A stretch of 64,000 nucleotides of DNA, from NCBI RefSeq assembly GCF_022605725.1, contig NC_065549.1:17637614-17701613 (forward strand), written 5' to 3'. Positions within the stretch are counted from its first letter, which is position 1; each line of letters begins with the position of its first letter. Shown one piece after another: positions 11,282-21,152 of this stretch. The position numbers and the translations under genes were made by a program. The stretch is from Anthonomus grandis grandis. Taxonomy: Eukaryota; Arthropoda; Insecta; Coleoptera; Curculionidae. The notes under the pieces were generated by a model. The model had not been told where the DNA came from. It made no database searches and saw only the letters and a program-made list of their open reading frames with translations.

Positions 11282-11746
11282 TATAGCGAAATCCATTGGA
11301 AAAAAAATTTTGGCAACTAAAGCGACAAAGAAGTGTAGCACTAAAGCGGTACCGACACTGGTTCGGTTCAGGTAAAAAACCGCACTCTTGCATTGCCAAT
11401 AGTTTTTGGATTTAGCCTTGAGAGGAAAATTCAAAAATTTGCTGTTGTTAGCTGAGGTTATGTTTTATGTTACCTTCCCTTACAATTTAGTTTTGCTTAT
11501 ATGCCATTTTTTATCAAATAATTTTAATTCACTTAAAAATTATTCTCTAAATAATAATCGCCATGTTTTCTACTTACGGGATAGGAACTAGAGCCTCGTG
11601 CAGAACTGGATGCACTCAGGGCAAAAAGTGCCACCTTGGTGCCCCAATGAATTACACAAATCTGCACTAATTACACCAATGGTTTTTAAATTTTGCTCTT
11701 GTTTCACACTCGTGCTACATTTTTTCCCCAATAGATTTCGCTATTA
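11282..11746. repeat. Possible inverted-repeat element
   Basis: TATAGCGAAATCCATTGG at about 11282 is mirrored by CCAATAGATTTCGCTATTA at 11728-11746, with one mismatch in the core. The interior is noncoding. Could be a small MITE; the ends are not mapped to a target duplication. Confidence 0.35.
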
Positions 11747-12331
11747 GACGGCGGGGTGTGTCTCTTTGAGCCATCTTTGAATAGAGGACTGTAACCCGTA
11801 AAACATGTGCTTTTTTAGGGAGGTAGTTGTGACCTCTCGAGCCATGTCTTTCTAAAGACAAGCCACTTCTTTGAGCAGTGAGAAGAAGTGGATCTACTAG
11901 ACCTATGCGTCTTTTTCGACTCGAATATTCGCTCGCTGAGTCAGATCATGTCTGCATAAATTTCTATTCTTCTTGTCCTCTCGATGAGTTCGCGCCAATT
12001 TGGTACTTTAGTTATCATTACAATAGGATAAGGATAGTATTTAGGATAGGGGTTGTTTAAGGATGGTGAATTTTTGTTCGCATTAAGCAATTGTTAAATA
12101 AGTTAAGTATGTTATTTTATGCCTAAGCTAATGGGAATGCACTGGGTTTTGCTTACAATGGTAATTTGATTGATATATACCAATTATATTCTTACCTTCT
12201 AGAGGCCTAAATTTTTATATTCAGTGCTATTAGAAAATTCACGATTTGGTTCATTGAGATGGAGAGAGGGTTTGCCAATATAGTTTGAATGTTCACTGGT
12301 ACCGAGAACTCTTCACATGACGTTTTTTAGT
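11747..12331. other. Noncoding DNA with two small hairpins
   Basis: TGTCTTTCTAAAGACA near 11846 and CCACTTCTT...AAGAAGTGG near 11863-11891 can fold. No gene seen. Confidence 0.35.
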
Positions 12332-12900
12332 TCAGATTACATTGTTCTTCTCTGAATGCACACTTAAATATTCTATGATCCAGGCTTCCTTCCGGTAGTT
12401 CTCATTGGTTTGCTCGAGTAATAATTGTTCCGATTGTGTTAAGCTGGTCAAAAGTTGTTGAGTCGATTTATAGGTTTCTTGTTTATGCTGCTTAATTGAA
12501 TAATTATTGTAAAACTTTTTTAATATATTTTTTATATTATCTCTTTTGAGCCTGTTGCAGAACTCTAGAAACTCCACTTTTTTCTTGCTTTTTAGAAATC
12601 TTCCTACTTGCGCTGTAATTCTTTTATATTCGGTGATGCTTTTGGAGGTAGTTCTGGATTTATAGTTCTTGAAGGAAAAGGAAAGTTCTTTCGTCTTCTT
12701 TTCACTGGTTGTTCGCAAGATTCGTCCCACAATACAGGTTCTGTTGTATAGTTGACTTTGGGTGGATTGTGTTTTATTCTGGGAATGGTTGTGTCTGCTG
12801 CTTCATAAATGTTTTTAAGTCATTCATTGCAGTTGTTGATACTGTCGATTTCTCTGCACACATCTCTGAACTTGGACCAGTCTGCATATTTTAGGTTTCA
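12332..12900 (-). pseudogene. Jockey/I-type LINE fragment: linker between endonuclease and RT
   Basis: On the minus strand a short run ending in IPRIKHNPPK leads to a WDESC motif and then ITEYKRITAQVGRFLKS, EFLEFCNRLKRD and a lysine-rich tail. This is the linker found between the APE endonuclease and RT domains of jockey/I/R1 LINEs (W(W/D)xxxC, then a basic ExKR..A..R block). One frameshift lies within the first part. The longest frame, 132 codons, is 12332-12730. Neither endonuclease core nor RT core is present next to it. Confidence 0.6.
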
Positions 12901-13087
12901 CCTGCCTTGTGGGGTACTAATACTGCATTGCTTTGGGCTCAAATTCAAACGCAAATTCAAATGTTTTATTTGCATATATATAAAATTATAAAATACAGTT
13001 ATAAGCCTAATTACCATTTTTACAAAAACCGTTAATCTGTTCATACACGAATAACCGTAAGACGAAATAACCCTTTAAAGTAATTAA
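12901..13087. other. Noncoding DNA left of the TAA microsatellite
   Basis: No gene seen. Confidence 0.3.

Positions 13088-13128
<41 letters not shown>
13088..13128. repeat. TAA/ATA trinucleotide microsatellite, left flank of the R4/Dong-like element
   Basis: About 13 ATA units end immediately before the RT sequence. A second block lies on the far side of the element (14880-14911). Confidence 0.95.
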
Positions 13129-14879
13129 TTAAAACATATGATGGGTTTGTGGACCACACAATTGAATCTTAACTGCAGAAATAAAATTTTACCGATTGAG
13201 CCTATTCAAAGACAACAAGGCCTTTTCCAGGGAGATTCCCTGAGTCCCCTCTGGTTTTGTCTGGCTCTGAATCCCCTCTCCCATATGCTTAATCAAAGTC
13301 AACATGGATTTACCGTTAAAGATAACAGAGAAAACCTATATATTATTACACATCTAATGTACATGGATGATATCAAAGTCTATGCTGGGACATCAACGCA
13401 TGTCAACTCATTACTGCAAACAATTGAAATATTTTCCCACGACATTAAAATGAGCTTTGGTATCGATAAATGCAAAACTCAAACAGTTATCAAAGTTAAA
13501 CACAACACCAACAGCTTTGAATTACAAGATGGTAGTCTCATTCGGGCTATGGAAGAAGGGGAAACTTATAAGTACTTGGGCCAATACAGAGCACAAGAAA
13601 ATGAAGCAGAACCTCCAAAAGGAATATATCAATCGTCTTAAGCAAATTTTAAAAACTAAACGGAATGGTAAGAACATGATTAAAGCGGTTAATACCTACG
13701 CTATCCCTGTCTTAACGTATTCTTTTGGAGTGATTAGGTGGACAAATACTAATATAGAGGAGATTGAGAGGAAGACACACCACCCTCAATCAGCCATCGA
13801 AAGACTTACTCTTCCCAGATCCAAGGGTGCCAGAAGACTAACTGATATTTCTTTTCTTTTCAAAAAACAAGTAGCAGATCTTCAGAAATACTTCCTCAAT
13901 ATGAGGGAAACCTCTTCTCTTCATAGAGCAGTGGTGCTAGCGGATAACGGATACTCACCCTTGAATATCCGTGCAGGTATAGCAAAAAACATTACTGTTA
14001 CAAGATCAGAGCACACAGCCATTAAAGTTAACACATGGATGCAGAAGGCAATACACGGAAAGCATCCTCACGAACTTAATGCCGAACATGTCGATTATGA
14101 AACGTCGAACTACTGGTTGACTCGTGGAGATCTATTTCCTGAAACTGAAGGCTTTATGATGGCTATATAAGACCAAGTGATTGCTACAAGAAATTACCTT
14201 AAGTACATTACTAAAGGTGAGAAAGTAATCGACGATCGATGTAGAAAATGCCTGCGCTTACCGGAGACAATTCAACATATAACATCAGGATGCACATCTC
14301 TATCAGCTGCCGAATATCTGCACCGACATAACTGTGTGGCAAAAATTATTCATCAAGAACTGGCAAAACTTTATCATCTAATTGGCGAAACCCTATTACC
14401 AGTACAAACCAGAAACTGTACTTGAAAATGACGACTTTCGACTCTACTGGGACAGAACTGTTTTGACCGATAAGACGCCGACTTCAAACAGACCAGATAT
14501 AATCTTAACAAACAAAGCCCAAAAGAAAAGCTTTCTTTAATTGACATAGCAGTGCCAAATACCAATAATGTCCTAGAAACGACCACACTAAACTTGCTAA
14601 ATACGCAGATCTGGCTCACGAGATAAAACAACAATGGAGGCAAGATAATGTATATATACTCCCTCAAGTTATTTCATCCACTGGAATTGTCCCTTTAACA
14701 CTATTCAAAAACCTTAACGCATTGAGTCTTTCCTCCTGGACGATTATCACTATACAGAAATCTGTTATACTGAATACATGCAACATTGTTCGAAAGTTCC
14801 TAAATCTACCATAGCAAAATTCATCTTGCCTTCAGGCCGATGAAATTGACAACACCGCTATCAGCGAGCTAAAACAGAA
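13129..14879 (+). pseudogene. R4/Dong-like non-LTR retrotransposon (RT plus restriction-like endonuclease), 5'-truncated and broken
   Basis: Open pieces lie at 13138-13641, about 13600-14170 and 14177-14425 (three frames), continuing degenerately to 14879. RT motifs: GLFQGDSLSPLWFCLALNPLS, then the catalytic YMDD (YMDDIKVYA) and FGIDKCK. The downstream part reads AINTYA-like IKAVNTYAIPVLTYSFGVIRW, followed by a CCHC-type knuckle (CRKCLRLPETIQHI..GC). Then come RPDII and DIAVP, the catalytic block of the PD-(D/E)XK restriction-like endonuclease of the R2/R4/NeSL group. This separates it from APE-type LINEs. It lies exactly between two TAA microsatellite blocks; the silkworm R4-clade element Dong targets TAA repeats, so R4/Dong is the best assignment. 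Frameshifts and stops show it is dead. Confidence 0.82.
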
Positions 14880-14911
14880 AAATAATAATAATAATAATAA
14901 TAATAATAATT
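14880..14911. repeat. AAT trinucleotide microsatellite, right flank of the R4/Dong-like element
   Basis: About 10 AAT units follow the endonuclease block directly. Same repeat and phase family as 13088-13128, consistent with a target site or a 3' tail. Confidence 0.9.
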
Positions 14912-15289
14912 TAAACCTTAAGAAATGCATCTATAAACTGATGCAAGTGTCGACGCTATTATCCACATATCGAATCGTCAAAAAGTTTATTGGAAACGCA
15001 GATAACATCAACTAGTTTAAAAAACATGTCATGTACTTTTAGTCTAAGTTTATTATTTATAAATAAAGTTAAAAAACAGATACAGAGTCCTATAACATGA
15101 AAAGGACACCACCAGAGCTTCATCCTTCTGATATCTGAGATCTATGGGATAAGTGAACGATCTCCCCTTCTCCAGGGGGGAGTGCGATTGCCGTTTAGCA
15201 TGAAATGTGATAATAATAATAATTGTTGGTATATGGTCGCTGTTTAGTGGTTCTGCATGTATATACCAATATCAATAATCATCCATCAA
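14912..15289. other. Noncoding DNA
   Basis: No gene seen; a short TAATAATAATAAT run lies at about 15210. Confidence 0.35.
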
Positions 15290-15460
15290 TACATATCAAT
15301 AGTATTGATGAGTAATTTGGGTGAATACAATGGTCATATCTGGACAGCTTTTTGTAGGGCTTCGTTTAGGTTTTTTCCTGATTTGTTCATTCTTGTGGCT
15401 CCCCAGGCTGGATGTTGGGCGTTTAGATCTCCTATGATTATAGTTGGACCATCCTAATAC
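15290..15460 (-). pseudogene. APE endonuclease fragment of a jockey-type LINE
   Basis: The minus strand reads GPTIIIGDLNAQHPAWGA, the conserved GDxNAHHxxWG motif of the jockey-family endonuclease, then TRMNKSGKNLNEAL. Only about 55 codons remain. The gag-like ORF of the same orientation lies upstream at 16200-17080, so the two may be one element broken by the mariner remnant between them. Confidence 0.75.
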
Positions 15461-15599
15461 TTGGGAGCGAGATGTTTTTAAATTTCGCAACTATGAATAG
15501 TTGGGTGTCGATTGTTTTTTTAAATTATCTGTCACCGTATGGCATTTAGTAATTATGGAGCAGTGACTCTCCGGTGAGAAATGTGCTTTTGTGATTAAA

Positions 15600-16130
15600 T
15601 CGTACTCGCCGCACCAATATTAAACATTTGTAAAACTTCTTTACTTCGAATATTTCACAAATACCTCAATTTTTATGCATACAATTTCAAATAGTTCAAG
15701 CACTAAAGCCAACAGATATCCCAAATTGTCTACGTTTTGCTGAAACTTTCCTTGAGAATGAGATCAATAATGAGTGCCTTCTATTGAGGCGCACTTCTAT
15801 TTATCTATACCAAAAAATAAAATTGCCGTTACTGGAGTTCAGAAAAGCCGCAGGAGCATCACGAACAACCGTTATACAGCCCGAAGGTAACACTATGGAT
15901 GAGAAGAGAATGATAACACTGTTACGGTCAATTCCGAGCGTTATACCAATATGATAAATCATTTTTTGAGTCAGCAATTGAACAGATTTCCACAGAACAA
16001 TGTGTTTTCGATACACATTATTTCTGGGCGAGGAGATATTGACGATCGCCAGATCTAACGGCTTTCGATTACTTTTTGTGCGGCTACCTAAAGCAAAAGA
16101 TCTTTATTGTTAAACCAAGAACCATGTCCT
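15600..16130 (+). pseudogene. Mariner-like transposase remnant
   Basis: Plus-strand reading gives VQALKPTDIPNCLRFAETFL near 15690, the block preceding the first catalytic Asp in mariner-type transposases, and near 16045-16105 a degenerate RSNGF-like SPDL block followed by YFLCGYLK. Multiple stops and frameshifts. It lies between the LINE endonuclease and gag pieces. Confidence 0.65.
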
Positions 16131-16199
16131 TGTTCTCTTAGTTGTTGGCATGGGCTCTGTATGGTTTGGTAAGTTTTTGGGACTCTTCTTGCACATCAT

Positions 16200-17080
16200 A
16201 ATATGATATATTCTTGAAAGCCACTACACGTAGTTATTTTATTTCTTTCTATCTTAGATATTCTGGACAGTTAATGCCGTCTGTTAAGTGGTCTTGCTCG
16301 CGGAATCCATATTTTAATTTTTCTATTACGCATATAGGTGAGTCATGTCTTCTAAGCATTTCGCACATCTTTTTTTTGCTTTGACAAGTAGCTACAGAGT
16401 GTTCAATTCTCAGGCAGTTACGGCATCTTATTATAGGCGGGATGAAGATTCCCAGTTCGCTGTTATAGTAAGAGATATCTATTTCTTCTGGTAGCTGTTA
16501 TCCTTTAAAAGTTAGGATTATAGCTTGAAATGAGACATATTCTATGCTTCCTTCTGAGTTTGTAATTCTCTTGTTAATTCGTCTGGCTTGGAACAGGGTG
16601 TCTCAATAATTTCTTTTATCGGGTTGTCTTCTGGGATGGGATGCCTCTTATGACCCTCTTTACTGTTACCAAGCTGGCTGGTATGTAGGCAGTTAGTTCC
16701 ATGTGTGAGACAAATTCTAATACTTCAAATTTGTTTGCTGCGCATCGATATTCGACCGATTTTTACTGTTTTTTGCAATCTTCATTAAATCATAAATTTT
16801 ATGATGTTTTAGTTTCCTTCCTATTTTAATAGGATGGGTGTTGCCTACGTTTCTCTCATTTTTGCTCTCAATTAGGACTAGATATGGTTCTTGATGTCTA
16901 TATCCATAATTCGTTTTCTTATCAGATTAGTTTACTTTAATTACTCCACCTGTCACCTGTATTTCGATTCCATTACCAATTTCAAAGCAAACATTATTTC
17001 ACGTAAAATTGCTTGTCTTATTTGGGTAATTGGCTTCTGCTTCCAATCGGTGCAATTAGCCAGCTTATTCAGATGATTCG
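16200..17080 (-). pseudogene. LINE ORF1 (gag-like) with CCHC zinc knuckle, decayed
   Basis: Minus strand. A CRNCLRIEHSVATC motif near 16390-16432 fits CX2CX4HX4C, the gag zinc knuckle of jockey-type ORF1. It is preceded by IPASLVTVKRVIRGIP, typical of the gag domain before the knuckles. Frame changes and stops break it. The role in the intact element is RNA binding and RNP assembly. Confidence 0.65.
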
Positions 17081-17348
17081 TAAAAAAGCCGTCGGGTATG
17101 TATCCAGTTTCTCCGAATCGAAAATTTCAAAATGGTAATTTATCACTTTTGCACGTCGTCGCCTCCCCCACGATGCATCCGGCCTGGCTACCGGCGTGAA
17201 TACGTTCAGCCACCAACGGCAGGGGGTAAAAAAGGGATATGAGGAATTGGAAAGGACAAAGTACTACCACGTATTGGGTGAACGATGACGCGGAAGTCGC
17301 ACGTGAGATTTGCGTCGAACACACAAAACTTTGGGTAAGTTCCGTAAC

Positions 17349-18193
17349 TGAACCGGTTCCTCCGGTTGGGCCGGTTACCGTTCCATAACTATACAATTTC
17401 TCAAATTTGGTTCGGTTATGAAACGCCGTTCCTGAAAAATTGGTCGCAAATGTCAACCGAAGCGACCGATCATTTTTTTCGGTACCTTCGGTTATTCTTA
17501 TGGATGTCGTGGATTAAACGTATTTATATTCTGAGTTTAATCTAAATCGACATCCGAAAATTCTGCGTTTGTAAGTTATGTTATGAAGTTTTGGTTTGAT
17601 TTTTTCGTGATTTGTATCTGTTTATGAAATTTGATCATTTGATTGTTTCATTCAATTCGTTACATTCAATATACTTCACTGCAATTCAAATCCAGGAATT
17701 GATCTTGATATAATGGAGGCATGTATTTATATATTTTTTTATCAAGGTACAAGCCCCCACTTTTGAAAAAATACTTACGCACAGGACCCATTTCTTCATC
17801 ATCGCTTCTACTAGAGCATTCATCACTCCTTAGGAGCAGGAGCTCAAATATACCAACAGCATTTGCATTCATTATAGGTATTATAAATACTAATAGGTAC
17901 CTATAACCCAAACATGGAATTTATAACCTAATATCAACAAATGAAAACAAGACCCACGACTAACAAGAAACCAAAAGGTTCCATTTCAAACCGATATTTA
18001 ATTATAAATATACCGCTTCTAACCGACTATTCACCATGGTTAGTGTGCCCACAGAGTAGACGCGAGATTCTCGCTTCCGGTACTCAAAGCCGATCTGCGC
18101 CGTTTTCTCGCGAGGAGATTACACACAGTTAATACCGGCAAGAGCGAGTTTCGTTTTAAAATTCGCCAGTTTCGTTTTACAACTGCTAACAAG
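17349..18193. other. Left noncoding part of the Harbinger element
   Basis: Contains CCGGTT-rich subterminal sequence (GAACCGGTTCCTCCGGTT at about 17350, imperfectly repeated by GGTACCTTCGGTTATTC near 17480) and no convincing ORF. Confidence 0.4.
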
Positions 18194-18488
18194 ATGTCGT
18201 CGTCTGATTATGATCTTATTGCTACGGAGTTTATTTTTATCAAACTAAACAGAAAAAAAGTTGGAATTCATTCTATTAATCGTGAAAGAAAAACTTACGG
18301 GGAATACTATCATTTATTTTCAAATTTAAAGAATGATAATGAAAGATTCTTCCAATATATGAGAATGAATCAGGACACTTTTAATTATATTACAGAAAAA
18401 GTGAAATGTCGTTTTACCAAAAATTGGTGCAATCTACATAAGCAGCCTATTATACCAGAAGAAAGATTGTTTTATTACTTTTGTTTAA
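18194..18488 (+). pseudogene. Harbinger transposase, N-terminal part
   Basis: ATG at 18194. The frame includes YGEYYHLFSNLKND, FFQYMRMNQDTFNYI and IPEERLFYYFCL, which is the N-terminal helical region of Harbinger transposases (a xRM...F...L block, then PxERLxxxLRxLATG). The expected continuation RYLATG is not here but at 19404 onward, after a 915-bp insertion flanked by TTTTGTTTAA repeats. Confidence 0.8.
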
Positions 18489-19403
18489 ACAAATATAAGC
18501 TTAACGCCATATAGGAATACTGTTATTTGTTAATGGAAATAAGGATTATAAATTGAGTTTTCCTCCTGGTTATTATAAATAGGTGTAGGAACATTAGCAG
18601 GAAGCCTTTGGAACGTGATGGGTTTAAGGGAATGGAAGAGTGGGTGTTTTCATGTATGGTATGATAGTTAGGATCGCCACAAGAATGCCCACTAGAATGG
18701 GACGATGTAGAAGATAATGGAGGAGGAACGAGGAAAGTGTTATGTTGGTAGGAATATTGATCCACTAATTCTTGCACGCGGCAACGAAAAGATAACACTC
18801 TGTTTTCAGGTATTTTGCTTACATGTGGAAGCAAACTATTAAAAAATGACAGATGTTCGTCATCTTGATCAGTGCAACTTTTTTTGGCTTTATTTTCCAG
18901 ATACTCGACTTTGCGTTCTTCTATTTCTAGAATTGATTCCTGATATGCATCAGTAGCAGTTCTTTTTCTTCTATGTACTAGGTGCCAAAATAGGATTAGT
19001 TTGCCCTAAAATACGAGTAGGTGGTATCACGCAACTTTGACTAGCTTGAGAAGATTTCTCTTTATCGCTATTCTCGTCCAAAGATTGATTTTGTTCTGTC
19101 TCCTGTGTCTGTTCTGTCTGCTGCGTTGACTGCGTGCTCGACAAATTTCCACTGGTTACCCTCGGCTTAATAACGTCCTTTATGAAAAGAAGTTGTTCGA
19201 AATATGGCCACTTGGATGTGGGCACATCTTCAGCAGCGTCTCCAGATCTTGGTGGAGGCTATTTTCCCAATTCAACAGAGAATTGGTCCCGCAAATATTT
19301 CCATTGCTTTCTGATCTTGGACTCTAAAAAATAAAAATACAAGCTATACTCTTATATATATTTTTATTACATCTTCATTACATCATTTCTGTATTTTGTT
19401 TAA
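18489..19403. mobile_element. 915-bp insertion in the Harbinger transposase, flanked by 10-bp direct repeats
   Basis: TTTTGTTTAA occurs at 18479-18488 and again at 19394-19403, and both copies encode the same FCL residues of the transposase. That is what a target-site duplication looks like. The inserted segment carries an antisense MADF-BESS exon. No TIR or poly(A) at its edges was recognised, so the mechanism is unknown. Confidence 0.55.
18523..19323 (-). pseudogene. MADF-BESS protein exon (Harbinger second ORF type)
   Basis: Minus strand. A polypyrimidine acceptor (TTTATTTTTTAG) precedes SKIRKQWKYLRDQFSVELGK, then an in-frame TAG, then PPPRSGDAAEDVPTSKWPYF and EQLLFIKDVI, the C-terminal two thirds of a MADF domain. 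A Gln/Thr-rich linker follows. After a frameshift near 18970 come YLENKAKKSC and DDEHLSFFNSLLPHV...RVQELVDQYS, a BESS motif. MADF proteins are the DNA-binding partners encoded beside Harbinger transposases in animals. The N-terminal third of the MADF domain is missing. One stop and one frameshift make it a pseudogene. Confidence 0.8.
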
Positions 19404-20220
19404 GATATTTTATCTGGCAACAGGATCATCATTCATACAAATTGCATTTTCATTTAGACTTGGCGCATCAACTGTAGGACAAATAGTTCAAGAAACAGTG
19501 TGTATAATATGGGATGTTTTACAACACATTCATATGCCGACTCCAAATGAGAAAGATTTTCAAAGGATATCAGAAGAATTTAATACCATTTGGAATTTTC
19601 CGCACAGTATCGGAGCCATTGACGGGAAACACGTTCGAATTGTTTGTCCCAAAAACTCAGGATCGATGTTCTATAACTATAAGCACTATTTTTCTGTAGT
19701 TTTACAGGGTGTAGTTGACGCTAATTACAAATTTATTGCTGTAGAAATTGGCGGTTACGGTAAACAGAGCAACGGTGGTACATTACAGGCCTCTAAACTA
19801 TATCGTCAATTAAAAAATGGCATATTAAAAATCCCACCACCATCTTATTTATCCCAAACAACAATAAAGGCGCCTTTTGTACTAATAAGTGACGAGGCAT
19901 ACCCACTCTTGCCTTTCCTCTTAAAACCTTTTGGTGGAAAAAATTTAAGTATTGAAGAGGAATGTTTTAATAAACGCTTATCTCGTGCTAAAAAATGTGT
20001 AGAATGTACGTTTGGTATAATTACTTCAAAATGGCGTATACTCTCAAAATGCATTGAAACCAATATTACAACAGCACACAATATTATTAAAGGTATTTGC
20101 GTTTTACATAACACAATCATTGATAAGGAATGTTTTGAAAGACATCTTAGTGAAGTATCTATTGAAAATGGGTCAGAAAATGCCAGGAAAAAGACGACGG
20201 GAAGACCTCCAAATGAATAA
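19396..20220 (+). pseudogene. Harbinger transposase, catalytic part (DDE_Tnp_4)
   Basis: 274 open codons beginning within the LATG block; the ATG at 19396 is not the original start. Catalytic blocks: GAIDGKHV (D76), FIAVEIGGYGKQSNGG (E117, where the family normally has Asp in D(V/I)GxxG) and CVECTFGI (E203). LISDEAYPLLPFLLKPF and CVLHNTII are also family signatures. The frame is intact from there to the stop, but the N-terminus is split away, so the gene is disrupted as it stands. Role in intact copies: cutting and integration at 3-bp AT-rich targets together with the MADF or Myb-like partner. Confidence 0.85.
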
Positions 20221-20474
20221 AAAAATATTAGTTCCATAATACTATGTAGTTACATAATAGTATATATAAAGTATACTATTAGTTACATAATAACATAATA
20301 GTTAAAATAATATAGTTCTTTATCCATAGCAACATTGGCAACACACGTGGTCATGTGTACGACAAGCGTGGAAATAAACTAAATTTTTATTACTTTAAAC
20401 GCTGGCTAGCAGGTTATCTGCGCGGACCTGCTTTAACCGGTTTTAACTGTGTATACCACAGAACACAAATATAT

Positions 20475-20541
20475 AGTTACTCATTCCAAGTTTTTAATAT
20501 ACATATATTATGTGTATATTAAAAACTTGTAATGAGTAACT
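20475..20541. repeat. Long near-perfect hairpin inside the Harbinger element
   Basis: Arms of about 31 bp (starting AGTTACTCATTCCAAGTTTT and its complement ending at 20541) around a few bases of TAT-rich loop. It lies between the plus-strand transposase and the minus-strand THAP exon. Confidence 0.8.
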
Positions 20542-20569
20542 ATTTATGTACCTATCTATTTATGTAATA

Positions 20570-20806
20570 TTACCGGCAATGTATGCAATTCAGGTATTCT
20601 ATACAATCTCTAGGCAATGATATACTATACTTACTAAAAATTCTACCTACACTCTGACCTAAGACCGATGGTACTCTTTAACCCATACGATTTATGTTGG
20701 AGCTTACCATTGGTCAGAGTCTAGATAGAATTTTTGGCAAATATTCTATTATGTTTCCTAGGAATTGTATAAGATACCTGAATTCTATGTATTGCCAGTA
20801 ATTTTG
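20570..20806. mobile_element. MITE of about 235 bp nested in Harbinger
   Basis: Imperfect inverted arms of about 40 bp: TTACCGGCAATGTATGCAAT on the left, and on the right the complement of TTACTGGCAATACATAGAAT, both continuing into TCAGGTAT. No coding capacity. Confidence 0.7.
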
Positions 20807-20894
20807 AATAACTAGGATAGGTAGGTACTAAATAAAATATTTCAAGATAAGAAGCAAATTATCTTATGTAAATAAAGAAATGAATGTAACTAAC

Positions 20895-21152
20895 CTGGTA
20901 GATATAGGGTAGGTATTGCATTAATTACAAGTCCTTTTCGGGTATCTGGCACAATACAATTGTCTTTAAAGTGTCTTTTCAAATCTTATAGGATTTGTAT
21001 ATTTGTTCTTTACTAAGGTTATTCAGTTTACTATTTCCAATTTTTTTTAACCACAGATCAAAGAGGTAGGGTTCTGACTTGGGAAATCGGTGTCTTTTAC
21101 TTTTCAAGTCTCTGCAATTTGGCACACAACACTTCTTCACGTATTTAGGCAT
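20895..21152 (-). pseudogene. THAP zinc-finger exon
   Basis: Minus strand, ATG at 21152: MPKYVKKCCVPNC opens a C2CH THAP domain, followed by HRFPKSE, a conserved W (DLWLKKIG), then IYKSYKI, then a TGA where the third Cys is expected, then KRHFKDNC and a VINAIPTLYLP end (AVPT-like box). The exon closes with a consensus donor, CCAG|GTTAGT, in phase 0. So it is a first exon of a spliced gene in which a Cys codon has become a stop. THAP is a DNA-binding domain typical of P-element transposases and some host factors. Confidence 0.8.

Noticed and set aside
13088..14911. Regular TAA blocks considered as a CRISPR-like or satellite array
   Set aside because: They are trinucleotide microsatellites without spacers and flank a retroelement.
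17666..17911. 81-codon minus-strand ORF in the Harbinger left arm
   Set aside because: No match to MADF, THAP or transposase blocks; could not be tied to the THAP or MADF exons by splicing.
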